Program-made: the position numbers and the translations under genes
In this document: piece by piece, positions 48,236-59,765 of the stretch
Layout of the letters: each line of letters starts with the position of its first letter
Position numbering within the stretch: the stretch's first letter is position 1
NCBI RefSeq assembly: GCF_040807025.1
Contig: NC_090982.1
Span: 81,881,931 to 81,945,930, forward strand
Direction: 5' to 3'
Length of the DNA: 64,000 nt
DNA from: Struthio camelus
Lineage: Eukaryota; Chordata; Aves; Struthioniformes; Struthionidae
Notes under the pieces: generated by a model
What the model saw: only the letters and a program-made list of their open reading frames with translations
Databases searched by the model: none
Told to the model about the DNA's origin: nothing

Positions 48236-51200
48236 CTTGTCTCAAGTCACAGTACAATGAGCCTGGTATGTCTCAATTTAATTGCTGAGTCCTAAGAAAT
48301 GTGTGTTTACCTGAGAAAGCTGTTCTAGCTTCACACTCTTGGTGCCTAAGGACTTCGAGGCAAGCATAGGGAGGTCAGTGACACTTTCTCATGAATGAAT
48401 TTGGCCTATTGTCTTCAAATAGGACGCTGTAGCATAAGAGCTGAATACATGGGAGGTTTGACGAGTGTATTTGGATCCTATAAAAACAAAAGCACTTCTG
48501 GGTGCCTGTCAGAAATAAACTTCTGAGTCTCTCGAGATTTGCGCATCCCTAATCACCCATTTAGTTTCTGCCTGCTGTAACAGAGTTACTGGACAAAATG
48601 CACCCGCAGTGCTGCCAAATGTTCCTACTTCATAAAAAAACGTTGTGTTTTCTGGGGAAGACTGGAAAGGGGGAGATAAATAAATAAAGAGCCCACATCA
48701 TGCTGTGGTCTAGGAACCAGAGTGTGAAGGTCCAGCAATTAGGGGTTTAAGAGCTGCTGAAACCTTGGCTGAGATGAAGAAAAGTCACTTTTCTCTGACC
48801 AGGCTTTTAATCTTGCTTGATGATCCATTCCTGCTTGCTATAAAGAAGGCGTTTGTTTGTGAGGCATTATGTAGGCATAGCTGGATTGTGACAAGGAGAG
48901 GTCACAGAGCTGCCCCATGTTTGGGCAGTTCCTCCCAGATGACAGAAAGCTTTCAAAGATTTTATAAGCAAAGATAGGAAGGAACCTGGTGTGTTTGTTG
49001 CTGCTAAAGTGGCAGGCGCACATCACTTAAGGAGCTTAGACAGCTGATGGACAGAGTCCTTCTCGGAGTGTGGAGGGTCAAAAGGCTTCATGAGGTACCA
49101 GCTTTGAATTCCTCTTTGAAGTAACTTTGCAAGGTAGCTTTCTAAATCATAACAAAAATATGTGAGCACATAGGTCCCTACAGGTGCCAGGGGTGGGCAC
49201 AGGCCATGCCTTGATCATAATTACGGCTGTGCTCTCTGGTGGTCTCGGGTAGCCTTACTCAAAACCTTGTCTTCACTGAGCTGGGTTCTCTGGTAGGTTG
49301 CGCAATTCTGGCTTCATTAAAACAGTTAATCAAAGTCTGGCCTCAGACTGATGAGTTTTATTTCATTCTTTTTTTATGAAAAAAAAAAAATCCTATACCA
49401 TTAAAGTATAGAAAAAGCGGATCCCAAGAGTCACATTAGTGAAAAGGCAGAGAATTAGATTGCATTATTGAAAGAGAGCATTCATTTGTGTTCTCTAACT
49501 CCTGCTGGCATGTTCCTGTCCCTGACCGGAGTCTGGCATGTGCCTAGCCTTTCCAAACCCTTATGAAGCAGTTCAATTTGCTAGGCAAGCTGACAAATAT
49601 ATTTTTTAATTATTATTGTCATTTTACTGACTTAGTTTTTTGCTGAAATAGTGAGCTGAAATGTACTCCAGGAACCTGTGCTGGGACTGAGAGAGGTACA
49701 GGACTGCACAGCTGGGAGCAGGGGCAGAGGGATAAAAGAAGGGAGGCATTTGCTCTTAGTGGCAGCCGGTTAGTTAAATACAAGGGTGTATTTCCACATG
49801 AAGCTAATAAGTTGAAAAAAAGAAGTAAAAAAGCTTAATTTTCTCATCCCAGAACTCACAATGCATAGTCACCCAAGCACCAGTGCTAGCACATGCAAAG
49901 GGGAAAGGATGCAGCCAGAAGGCTCTGGCAGACTTGAATGAGCAGAGGCTGATGCGCATTAGCCCGTCAAGCTGCTAAGGCTCCTTCAAAGCGCAAGGAC
50001 TAGCATTTCCGCCCAGACTTTGTCTGAGTTCATTCTGGATTGTTCTTGTTCTGCATAACGGTTGGTAATCCTCAACAAGCCTCGGGTGAAAATAGATGAG
50101 CCAAATATCAGGAACCTTTGATGTTCTTGCCCCTCAGTAGATCAGGCTTTCACTGAATTCTTCGGTCAATTAGAAGATTGCTTATAGTCCTTAAACAATT
50201 ATGAAGGGGAGGGCAATGATATATAGAGCCTTCCCTTTCTTCTCAGGAGTTACGGTGGCCAGGAACAACCTTAGTCTCGATCCTTCTATTGCCTACTCTG
50301 TTCAAATACAACTCGGGGTGTAGGGAGTGCTTGGGCTGAGCCCTCTGTGCTGCTGCAAACTATATATTTGCCCTATAGGCCAGAGAGTTAGTAGAAGGAT
50401 TACATCTTGCAAAGCTTAATCTCTTCCAGCTATCGCTTTGGAGAGCTGCAAATTCATCCTTTTCTTGACCAAGAGCCATGTACCATCTGGCTGGTTGTAT
50501 TTTTCTCGTGGCATGTGTTTCCTCTAACAAACCCTCTTCTCCTTTGGAGAATTAGGTTCACTCGTGGAAACTGGGAATAAAGCATTTCAACCACACTACG
50601 GTATGCACTAAAAAATGATGAGGAGACCTGTTGAAAAGATCAGAGCAGACAGCGTTTTGACCTGTCACAGAGTTCAGGCGTAATACTTTTCGTGCTGTTT
50701 TGAGCTTTCATCCTGTCCTCACGCAAATTATACTGAATTATTTGGAGCTAAAAACTAGTGGACACCAGCAGGTGATTTATCTCAATGCCAACAGGAAGAT
50801 TTTGGCTAAAGCTGTGATGTAATTGCTACTGTAATTGACCCCATGCTGGAAAGCCAAGAAACCTGCGCCATTTTGCATCTGTAGCTTCTGTGCTCCAGGT
50901 TGCTGCTTTCAAGCCCAACTTGATGAATTGACAGCTCCTGGATATGAATGAGATATCCTTCTGCCCTTGTTTGCCCAGAATGGAACAATAGCTAGTCCGA
51001 CAATGGATAAAACATAGGGACTTGCATAAAAAGCCCTGAATATAGCAAGTTGTAATTATAAAACTCAGAGGGAGAAAAAGAACTCAGATTAACTCTAGTC
51101 TGCTCTGGAGTTTTTTAATTAGTAACTACAGTGGAAAATGGGGAGTAAAATGAAAACACAAAAACAAAACAAATAACAACAAAAAAAAAACCCAAGTCTA

Positions 51201-52604
51201 AAATGGACATATAGGGGTATTTGTAGGAGAATTTACAACTGGGAAGAGATGTGATGTAGAATGGTATAGCCATCTGCAGTCATTAGAGTGCGGATTAGTT
51301 CTTGCTTGCTTTCACTGTTACCCTGAGCGATCACAGGAATATTTACTTCTCAGTTAAGTAAACTAGCTATTTGCCAGGCTAAAATGTCTATTTCTCTATA
51401 AAGGACAACTGGAAAGGACTCCTTCTTGAGTGAGAGTGGGGAATTGACAATTTGTACTTTTTAAAATTCCTAGGAATTTCAGCTTGAAAGTAAATTCTTT
51501 ACCAACACTGTGAAGCATAATGAAGCCTCAGATGTTTGTGCAACTATGAAAATACTTTTCTTGCTTTGACATGTTTCCAGTGTTCTGTTAGAAAATTCCC
51601 TTAACCTCCATAGCTATGGATATCAACAGGAAAACAAGAAAAATAATTAAAATGTGCTATTTTTCTCTCTGATGACAGGGGTGAACACTCATTTCAGAAG
51701 AAAAGGTCAGTCTTGTGAATGCAGGAGTGCACTAAAAGACTAGGAAGAACAAAAAAGTTTGAATGCATAAGGTAAAGTACTTAATATTATTACATATAAT
51801 TTCCCCGGGTATTCAGCTATAATTACCAGGAGGCAAATTTAAGTGGTAACACAATTCTCTCAATCCTGATGGACTGATATGGATATAATAAGAATGCCAC
51901 TACCATTTACATTTATTTTGAGCATTCAAGATATGCCTGACATGCCTCTCCAAGATACTTTTTTTTTTTTTTGATAAATTCCTTACTTGTTCTGCATATC
52001 TGGACTTCTGTTTTTTTATCTAAGCCTAAAAATAGAGCAGTGAAAAAGATTTCGGGTGAGTCTTCAATAATGAAATGGTTTGGTTAAATGTGAGATGTTC
52101 ATATTTTACCTTTTAAGGTCACTAAAAAATTCACAGGCATCACACACCTACATCAGATGTTCTTGTTCTGGGCAACAAAGAATCTTGCGGAATCCTAGAG
52201 GGGAATTTCCAGCAAGGATTTTACATAGCCTTCATGAATCACCTCTGCAAATGCCTTTCTCTCTCTCATTATAATAACGTCCCCAAGGTCTTGGAGGGAT
52301 TAAAACAGATTTTGTAAAATCCTTTACCATTTATTATCGCCAACCTGAAGTTCAGACTTGATAGAATAATAATTCAGTGATACTAATGGTGGTGTTGGCA
52401 TCATACCTCCAATGTTCATATTTACTGAAAGATCACCATACATTATTTTCCATTGATAAAACATGGAAAATATTAATTCTTCAATTTCCTCATGGAAATT
52501 AGAGCTGGTGGGCTTCTCAAAAGGGACTCTTGTTCACAGATCAGTTCTGGAATCAGATCAAGGATTCATTCTATCTAATTTGCTCTCAATCATTATTTGT
52601 GTAA

Positions 52605-52670
52605 CTTGCCTAACCCTTGTAAGGATGACGACTCCACAGCCTTCCAAGACAATCTATTCTAGCACATCTT
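52605..52670 (-). mobile_element. Probable ancient CR1-type fragment, minus strand
   Basis: Plus-strand 'GATGACGACTCCACAGCC' followed by 'CAAGACAATCTATTCTAGCAC' resembles the reverse complement of the ORF2 C-terminal end ('gatggagactccaca.cct', 'ggcaacctgttccagtgct'). It is short and diverged, and flanking similarity cannot be followed, so the call is tentative. Confidence 0.5.
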
Positions 52671-53407
52671 TGGTAGATCTCAAAGATTTTAAACTTAATT
52701 CTGCTTAACCAGCCCAACTCATAGTGCTGTTTGGGTTCTGCAGATCAATATTTGAGGCATTTTGACAAAAATAAAAGAGTTGAAGAGATCCAAATTCAAT
52801 GAAGCTGCTGGTTGATGAAAATGATTTTTTTTTTTTTTTATATACGGAGTAACGCCACTGGCTAGGTCATCTTTGAACATCTGTGATGCATCAAGCTACC
52901 CACATAAGTACATACGATTTGGGATAAAAGTCTAAGTCAAGAAGCTTCATAGCTGAGGCAAGCTAATTGTCCTGTGCATGTCATTCAGTCACAAGAAGCC
53001 ATGAAAACACTACTGGCAAGTTGAATTAATTTGAAGATGAGATTAAATCCTGATGTCCTCCACCAAAAAAGTGGCTTTTGAGTAGAGTTTTAGTGAAGAT
53101 ACCAGCTTTTGCCTGAAATTTATCTCAAAGGGAATGCATTCAAAAAGAGAAGGAATGAAGTAACTTTCATATTCAGATTAATATGAACTGCTGGTGCCCA
53201 AAACCTGGGCTCTTAAATCTTTCACTTCATAGACTGCTAGATCCTCATAAACCAGATACAAGGTAACATACACAGCTCAAATAAGGCATGATGCAACAGT
53301 CTTTCTAGCAGATATGAAAACTGGAAGAACAAAAAAAAAAGCTTTGAGAAAAGGAAATATGATAAACCAGTACAGATCATAGCCACAGGTGAAGGGAAGT
53401 GACTACT
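52671..53407. other. Unique AT-rich sequence, nothing recognised
   Basis: A T13 run near 52,827-52,839 and an A10 run near 53,331. No gene or repeat is recognised. Confidence 0.45.
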
Positions 53408-54015
53408 CAACTTGTGAGGCCTCATCTGGAATAGAGTGTCCAAACTAGACCACCCTCATTCCCCTAGGGCAAGAGAGACACTGCTAAACTGGAGAGAACA
53501 TGGAAGAGGGCCACAAAGAGGGCTAGGAGGCTGGAGCACATGAAGCATGTGGAGATGCTGAGGGAGCTGGATTAGTTTGAGGGAGTCCAAGTATGGAAGG
53601 CTAAGAGGTGGTCTAATTGCAGTCTTCAACTACTTAAGGGAAGGTGCCACAGAGAAGTCAGGTCAGACTCTTTTCAGAGGTGCACAGCAAAAAGACAAGA
53701 TGAAATGGTCACAAGTTACAGGAAGGGAAATTCTAGATGGACATAAGGAAAACATATAATCAACTTTTAATTATATACTATGATATATTAAATCATATAA
53801 GCTATATGTGAAAATTAAATAACGATAAAGCACTGGTACAAGTTGCCCACAGAGTCTGTGGAATCTCCATCCTCGACAGTTTCGAAACGTGACTGGATCT
53901 CACTCTGCACAACCTGAGCTGACTTGCAAGTTGCCCCTGCTTTGAGCAGGAGGTTGTTCCAGATGGACTCCAGGGTTCTCCTCCCAACTACTCTCTGATT
54001 TTGTGATTCTATAAC
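53408..54015 (+). mobile_element. Diverged CR1 3' region, plus strand
   Basis: Starts near 'CTTGTGAGGCCTCATCTGG' (the ORF2 'RPHLEYC' region) and runs through a degraded 'LE(R/N)..RRATKR..RLEH' stretch near 53,490-53,540. It continues with 'GGCTAAGAGGTGGTCTAATTGCAGTCTTCAACTACTT' (the '[13 protein letters not shown]' region), 'CACTGGTACAAGTTGCCCA' and a 3' UTR with 'GAGCAGGAGGTTGTTCCAGATGGACTCCAG'. It ends in a decayed tail 'TTTTGTGATTCTAT'. An AT-rich stretch at about 53,750-53,825 has no CR1 counterpart. The frame is broken. It appears intermediate in age between the young pair and the fragment at 1155. Confidence 0.9.
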
Positions 54016-54761
54016 AGTACCAAATTAAACAATTGAAGTGTAAATCTGAGAGAGAGAAAAAAAAAATAACAAAGATGAGCTATTTATTATACAATCGAAC
54101 AGCATTTAATAAGATGGATGAAAATGATGTTTCCATCATTATAAACTGACCAAGATCAAGCAATAGGAAAAGACCAGTAAGGGTGGACTAGGTCTCTGAC
54201 TAAGTATCCTTCATTTATTTATTGCAAAGAGCCAAGTACAGTGGTTATCTTTGAAAAGGGATGTCCTGGGACTGTGAGATACTGGAAGACATTGCAAGGG
54301 AAGAGAGTGGGAGCTAGACGGGTTTGCTGCATACAGAGTTAGAGTTTCATGAGGGCCTTAAACATGCATGCAAAGATGTAAGGTGTTACAAAGTAAGCAT
54401 TATTTGCTTTAAATTGTGGCACAAGACAAATCTCATCCCCATTTCACATAATTTAGGCACACCAAATTGTCCTCTGTGACACATCTTTCTTCATTGCCCT
54501 TCATCAGGGAGGTGGAGTTATCTCATGTTCAGAGATACTAATGGGCAGTCACTGAACAGACCAGCTGCTGTCTAAAGGTAATACATAGGGAGATTGGCAA
54601 AATTAGATTAGGCCAGGACAGGTGTAAGTAGTGTAATTCATTCTAGTTTAAAGTTAATGTAGCAAAAGGCCAATGTGACATGACAGTTTTGAGGCCGATT
54701 GCTGAAGACGTACTGCAGGGGGGTTTGGATCTTTGACTAAAACAGATTATGATCTTATAAT
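54016..54761. other. Unique sequence, nothing recognised
   Basis: Non-repetitive, with no exon or RNA gene recognised. It ends at a poly-G run. Confidence 0.45.
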
Positions 54762-54775
54762 GGGGGGGGGGGGGG
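54762..54775. repeat. G14 homopolymer run
   Basis: Fourteen consecutive G in AT-rich surroundings. It can stack as a G-quadruplex in principle and is a frequent site of sequencing or assembly length error. Confidence 0.9.
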
Positions 54776-56478
54776 AACATGGTAGTGTCTCTGCCATTAG
54801 TCTGGTTAAGAGTCTTGTCATGTGGATTAACATTAGTAGCAAAGAGTGAAAGTTCTGCTTGGAAAACAGAAAAGTTTTTCTGCTTTCTTTTTCCTAACTA
54901 GAGAGGGATGAACTTGTTCTAACCATAAAAAAATACACCTTGGATGTTTCCAGAACAAGACTTTTACAACGTTTCTCAACAACTTATTCAAAATTCACAA
55001 TTATATGAATGATTGGTTTTAAGATTAACATACCTTGTTTTAAATGCAATCTAAAAAATCTGGAAAAAGATTTTTAAATTTGAGAACTAAGGAAGTTCCC
55101 ATGAGTAATAGCTAATCTATTTGGAGCTGCTAAAAATCATCAAAAAGACACAGCACAAAAGTTATGGAATAATTGCATCAGACTGCCTTGGTTTGAAAAT
55201 AAGGGTCTATGTTACTAATATTATTGAGTAAGCTTTGATGACAATTACAAGCCTAACAGGTTCCAGCTAGGAGGTAGACATAATGAATTCTGAAAAATGT
55301 AAGCCAATGTAGCACAAGAAACTGCAGAAGTGAAATTCAAGCTGGCCAACAGGTGACTAAGCTTCTTGAACTCTAAGGAGTCACGACGACGGTAAGGCTT
55401 CCAAATTGCTTCGCTATCCATTGGTTTCTCTGAAAACTGATCAACGGACAATTTTGTTACATATGAGATACAATATTAGATCACCCATTTATATTTATAC
55501 AGAGAGAGGAATTTCCCTCAGTCTGCCATGAATTTCATTTCATTTTATAGACTTTACAACCCAACTGCCTGATAGAGCATGTTTAAAGAATTTGCTCCAA
55601 CACATCCCAAAATCCAGAAAAAAGGACTCCCACTGATTTTCTGAGTCTTTCAGACAAGCTCAGCTTGGCAAATCAAATGTTTATAAAATGAATCTTGAGA
55701 GGCAGCTTGATTTCAACAGAGGTAGAATAATTTACACAAAATTAGTACCTGTTTTTTTTGGAAGGCGTGCTACAGTCATATAGTTGTTATTAACCTTTCT
55801 GGCAAAATTTTTCAGTGGTGAAAATGAATCTTAATTTTGGTAAAATTCTTAACAAAAATTGATTTTTATTTTAAACTTTCTTACCTTGCTGATTTCTGAA
55901 AATAAGACTTGACTTTTTATACAGTTGTATGGGCTTTTAGTAACCTTACTGTCCTTCCTTTCTCTATTTTTATAGGCCATATTGTTCTTTTTTTATAATT
56001 TATATGCCATTACATTCTGAAAAGTTGATAATGAGAAACTCTTGCTAAAACTACCTATAATAGGGTGTCTATGAGCTTCATAAAAAAATGTTTAAGCATT
56101 ACAGCAGTCTTTTGTTCTCTTTGTGAACAAGACTCCAGAAAATATCCTGAGAAAGGATTATCCTTAAGTTCAAATAGTTTAACCTTTTTTTTTTTTTTTT
56201 CTTTCTGCAATTGATTGATAATGTGCTATGACAGTTCTTCATCTACATAGGGCTGTACAGCTGTAGTATGGTGGACAACGATGCCGGTCCCTTCTCTTTC
56301 CTGTGTGGGTGCAAAGAGTTCTGGGAAGGGATTTTTTTTTTTTTTCCTCCTTTTTGCAGCATATCTGCAGCAAATAGACCTGCAGGCAGTGTGAGCAACT
56401 CTTGATCTTGCTGATATCCCTGCTATACAGAGTGAGAAAACTTTTAAATACATGTTTTTATTCCTTTGGCCTCAATAG
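54776..56478. other. Unique AT-rich sequence, nothing recognised
   Basis: T17 and T14 runs occur near 56,184-56,200 and 56,330-56,345. The minus-strand frame at 55,245-55,451 contains a CpG-bearing stretch (near 55,381-55,392) but no known motif. Confidence 0.45.
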
Positions 56479-57125
56479 CACCTGAGGGCTTTTGCCAGTG
56501 CTTTATCAAACCGTGAACGCTCAGAACATGACAAAGATGAAGGTTTGCATGTTCTTAGCCCATTAGCAGATATTAAAATCTGGATTTCTGGAGAGCTGAA
56601 GGAAGACAGATGATGTAGTGGGTGGCTGCCTAGATTCCCAGGTGAGCTCTTTTTTTTCCTTCCCCTCCTCTCTTACCACATAAGAAATACGATTTCTGAG
56701 TCTGAAGGATTGGATTAGCAATAGGAGCTGCATGCCAAACTCCCGTAGAAAGCTTTTCATTACGGATTTTAAAACCTTATTTAGAATGAACACAGGCAAA
56801 CGCAGGTATAAGTAAAGGTGCCATCTGTAAGATAGATGTGCCAGGTCACAAGTCTGACTGTAAGGTATTAGTGTTCTGTGCCTGACAGGCACCATCAATG
56901 CAGAATGACAAAGGACACTCCCATGACATTACACACCACAGATGTGAAACACCAGAAAAATCCGTAGCAAAGAGGGATTTTTCTCAGGAGCTCAGTGCCA
57001 GGTTTTTGAAGTACTCAGCACCCACTGCTTCTTTTTCAAAATATCTCATTTTCAATCTGGGTTGTAAAGGATCAGCTACAGGATCAAATAGTAATGTTTT
57101 AGGAAGTTACCATTTGTCACCTTAG

Positions 57126-57731
57126 CTTCCGTGAGAGATTGAGTGACTGCTCTTAACCTTGTGCAGATACAGGAAAAAGTTATTTTAGCTTAAGCTTACT
57201 TCACTGAGAAAATTTTCTATTTACTAAATACATGGATAAAAAAGCCTAACGTTCCTGGCATGTTATTTGCAAACAGCTAAGAGTGAGGGACTCGGTGAGG
57301 TCACCTCTGCTCAACGCTGGATGCTAACAAGCTGCAGCATCTCAGCACTGTGTTTGATCCCTACCCAGAGGTAGCACTTTCTTTCCCCAAACCCAATGAA
57401 TATTTCTGAAAAATCTGACCAGTTACGAATTTTTATGTCCTTCTCTTATCTATATACTTTTTGGGGAAGTGTAAACCAAGGATTATACCAAAAGGATAAT
57501 CAAGGCTTTCTACACTGACCACCTGGTTACAATGGGTCAGGTCATATGACTTCTGTTGCGATTTGTTATTATTCGTTTAGTTATTCTGATGCTTTCAGTA
57601 AGCCCCAAAATATTAACCAATTCATTATGTCCCTCTGTGGAGAACTACATAGCATCCTGGACTTACCAATCAATGACGTGGAATATATTTTAAATATAAT
57701 TTACTTAATTGAAATGGGTACAACAGTCCTG
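57126..57731. other. Unique sequence, nothing recognised
   Basis: No repeat or exon recognised. The open frame at 57,546-57,827 runs by chance into the following CR1 fragment and is not a gene. Confidence 0.5.
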
Positions 57732-57894
57732 GAGAAGAGGTGGTCAGAAAGTATCTCCTTCCCTGGAGATATTCAAAACCCGCCTGGATGCGAACCTGTG
57801 CAACGTGCTCTAGAGGACCCTGCCTGAGCAGGGGGGTTGGACTGGATGATCTCCAGAGGTCCCTTCCAGCCTTGGCCATTCTGTGATTCTGTGA
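57732..57894 (+). mobile_element. Young CR1 3'-end fragment, plus strand
   Basis: Begins in the last coding stretch of ORF2 ('GGAGATATTCAAAACCCGCC', the EIFKTRLD region) and passes the ORF2 stop at 'GCTCTAG' (57,809-57,815). It then has a well-preserved 3' UTR ('GGGTTGGACTGGATGATCTC', 'AGAGGTCCCTTCCAGCC') and two tail octamers ending at about 57,894. It is close to the young pair in the 3' UTR but too short to tell whether it carried the shared stop. Confidence 0.93.
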
Positions 57895-59256
57895 AAGCAT
57901 TTTCACAATTATCTAATCACCAGTTACCCAGTTCCCAGAATCAACTCTGCCTTAAAAGTTGAATAGAGGAAAAACAAGACAGACAGTAAACTCTGCCTAC
58001 ACCTACATAGCTTCCAACATATAGGGTTAATAATGCTATAAAATATTTTTTTCTAGATAAATCTTTTTTGTATATTCCAGGAAAAGGAATTTGGAAGATT
58101 ATCTATAAATGCATCATCTGGTGACATTTACCCTAATAGTATAATTAAGACAGGACTAAATTAAGAGCACTCCTAATGGGCTTTTTCCATGTCACTTATT
58201 ATTTATATATCACTGCCAGCTCTATCCTTCTTCATATTTCACATTTATATTTTGAAAGCGTTGGAACACACTCTGATAGGCATTCTGCACATATATCATG
58301 ATAAAAGGATCTTTCATAAGTAATTTGTAATTTAAAAGGAAACATTTTCTCTTTACTCTTCCCTCCCGCCCCCCAGATTAAGGACACCACCCTGCTGCTC
58401 TTATAAACGTGCTTGTGCCTCTGACTTCACTTCATCACAGGAAGAGCGGGCACTTAGATACCCGGGGACAGGGGGCCTGGAAATGCCTCTACAGACAAAC
58501 AGTGTCAGTAGCCCAAGCTTCAGCCAGCCCTGGTTTAATCTCTCGTGACTCCTGGTGAATTACAGATGGGAGTAAGAACTATGGGAAATGAGACCTAAAT
58601 AGTTCCCAGGTTTTTAATCTCTCCTCATCTGGAAACCTTAGTCATTTTCATTGTTTTTCTCAAGATTTTTCTATTCCTGCCATGTCGAATTGACCAAAAT
58701 GGTATTCAAGGTGAGAATACACTATACCCCTGATTTATCATTCTGCCCTTGATGATGCTTCGTGCAAATCAAAAAAAAGTTGCAATCATGAAGTAAAGTT
58801 GCAGCTTTTAGTTTCTGGAGTAGGTTTGCTACAAATATGGTCTGTGAGAATCCAAATAAGAACAGAAAAAAAGAAACTGGTGTGTAATGGATATTTAGTA
58901 GATTGGAGGTATTTCAAATTATCTTTGGACAGTTTCTTTCAGCAGATAAATCAATACTCAGCCTCTTCTTTTGTCAGGTGGTGATGGTGGTATGAAAAAA
59001 TAAGCTTTTGTTTACATCTGAAGATTAAAAGAGGCACAGTGTTAGAATATTCAGTGGAAGCGCTTTGATAGATAAGATGTCAAGGAGAGCTCCAGGAGCT
59101 ACAACAATACTTTAAAAAGATAAATAAATATATAGTGTTATCTTCTAAGTTGAAGCCTCATACGGCTTCACTTTTAAATATGTATGACCAGAACCTTTTT
59201 GTTCTACCCAAATCTTCACACATTTGTAAATGTTCTCTTACAAGGCAAACCAATAA
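57895..59256. other. Unique sequence, nothing recognised
   Basis: The part at 58,360-58,520 is less AT-rich but contains no recognisable exon. The open frame at 58,799-58,984 matches nothing known to me. Confidence 0.45.
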
Positions 59257-59335
59257 GACAGCGGAATAGATTACCTAAAGTAGTCAACATACTGCTGGCA
59301 TATCCACGAGTCCAGTGGTTAAAACAACTGTGAGA
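59257..59335 (+). mobile_element. Doubtful ancient CR1-type fragment
   Basis: 'GCGGAATAGATTACCTAAAG' followed by 'tagtcaac' and, after a gap, 'GGTTAAAACAACTG' loosely recalls the ORF2 C-terminal end of old CR1-like elements (NRLPREVVE ... FKTRL). The match is short and gapped. Confidence 0.25.
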
Positions 59336-59709
59336 ATATATGATAAAAAATAACTTTGTGGTAGTCAGGTCTTGAGAGGAATACTTAGAGAACTTAAAGG
59401 TTTTCTGGCTTTGTTAGTCCTCAAATGGCTGATTCCGGATTCAGATCGCAAGGCAATTTTCACTAGCGCTCATCAGCCTCTGATGCAAATTTCTGCATTT
59501 TTGAGGGCGTTCTCATATTTCTTACCATTATTTCAGTCTCTTGGGAAGCTTGTTCAATGCATATTATGTGACTGCTCCCCAGAGCTGACTAGCCCAGCAC
59601 TGCCAGAGCCAATGCACTGCTTTTGTGGAATGGTTTGTGATAAAAATTATCCAACAAACAGGGACAATATTTCTGCCTGTGAGAATTCTGGGGAGGGTTT
59701 TAATATAAA
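59336..59709. other. Open frame without support
   Basis: A plus-strand frame of 140 codons (59,372-59,794) is one of the longest outside CR1 and the low-complexity block. Its last third is translated microsatellite, it has no recognisable domain, and it lacks clear start or splice context. I treat it as chance. Confidence 0.4.
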
Positions 59710-59765
59710 CATATATATATGTGTGTGTGTGTGTGTATGTATGTATGTAGTATTATATATATATA
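59710..59765. repeat. (TA)n(TG)n(TATG)n microsatellite
   Basis: ATAT, then about seven GT units, then TATG units and a TA-rich end. Confidence 0.95.

Larger units (their letters stand above)
47376..52604. other. Long unique stretch, nothing recognised
   Basis: About 5.2 kb containing an A23 run (47,865-47,887), a small 17-bp tandem duplication (48,205-48,235), an A10-11 run near 49,380 and a T12-13 run near 51,960. Composition at 48,300-50,700 is less AT-rich than elsewhere, but I see no recognisable exon or repeat. The open frame at 48,765-48,977 has no known motif. Confidence 0.45.

Noticed and set aside
56563..56898. 111-codon minus-strand open frame
   Set aside because: No recognised motif. 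It overlaps the plus-strand exon candidate, and neither has transcript support here.
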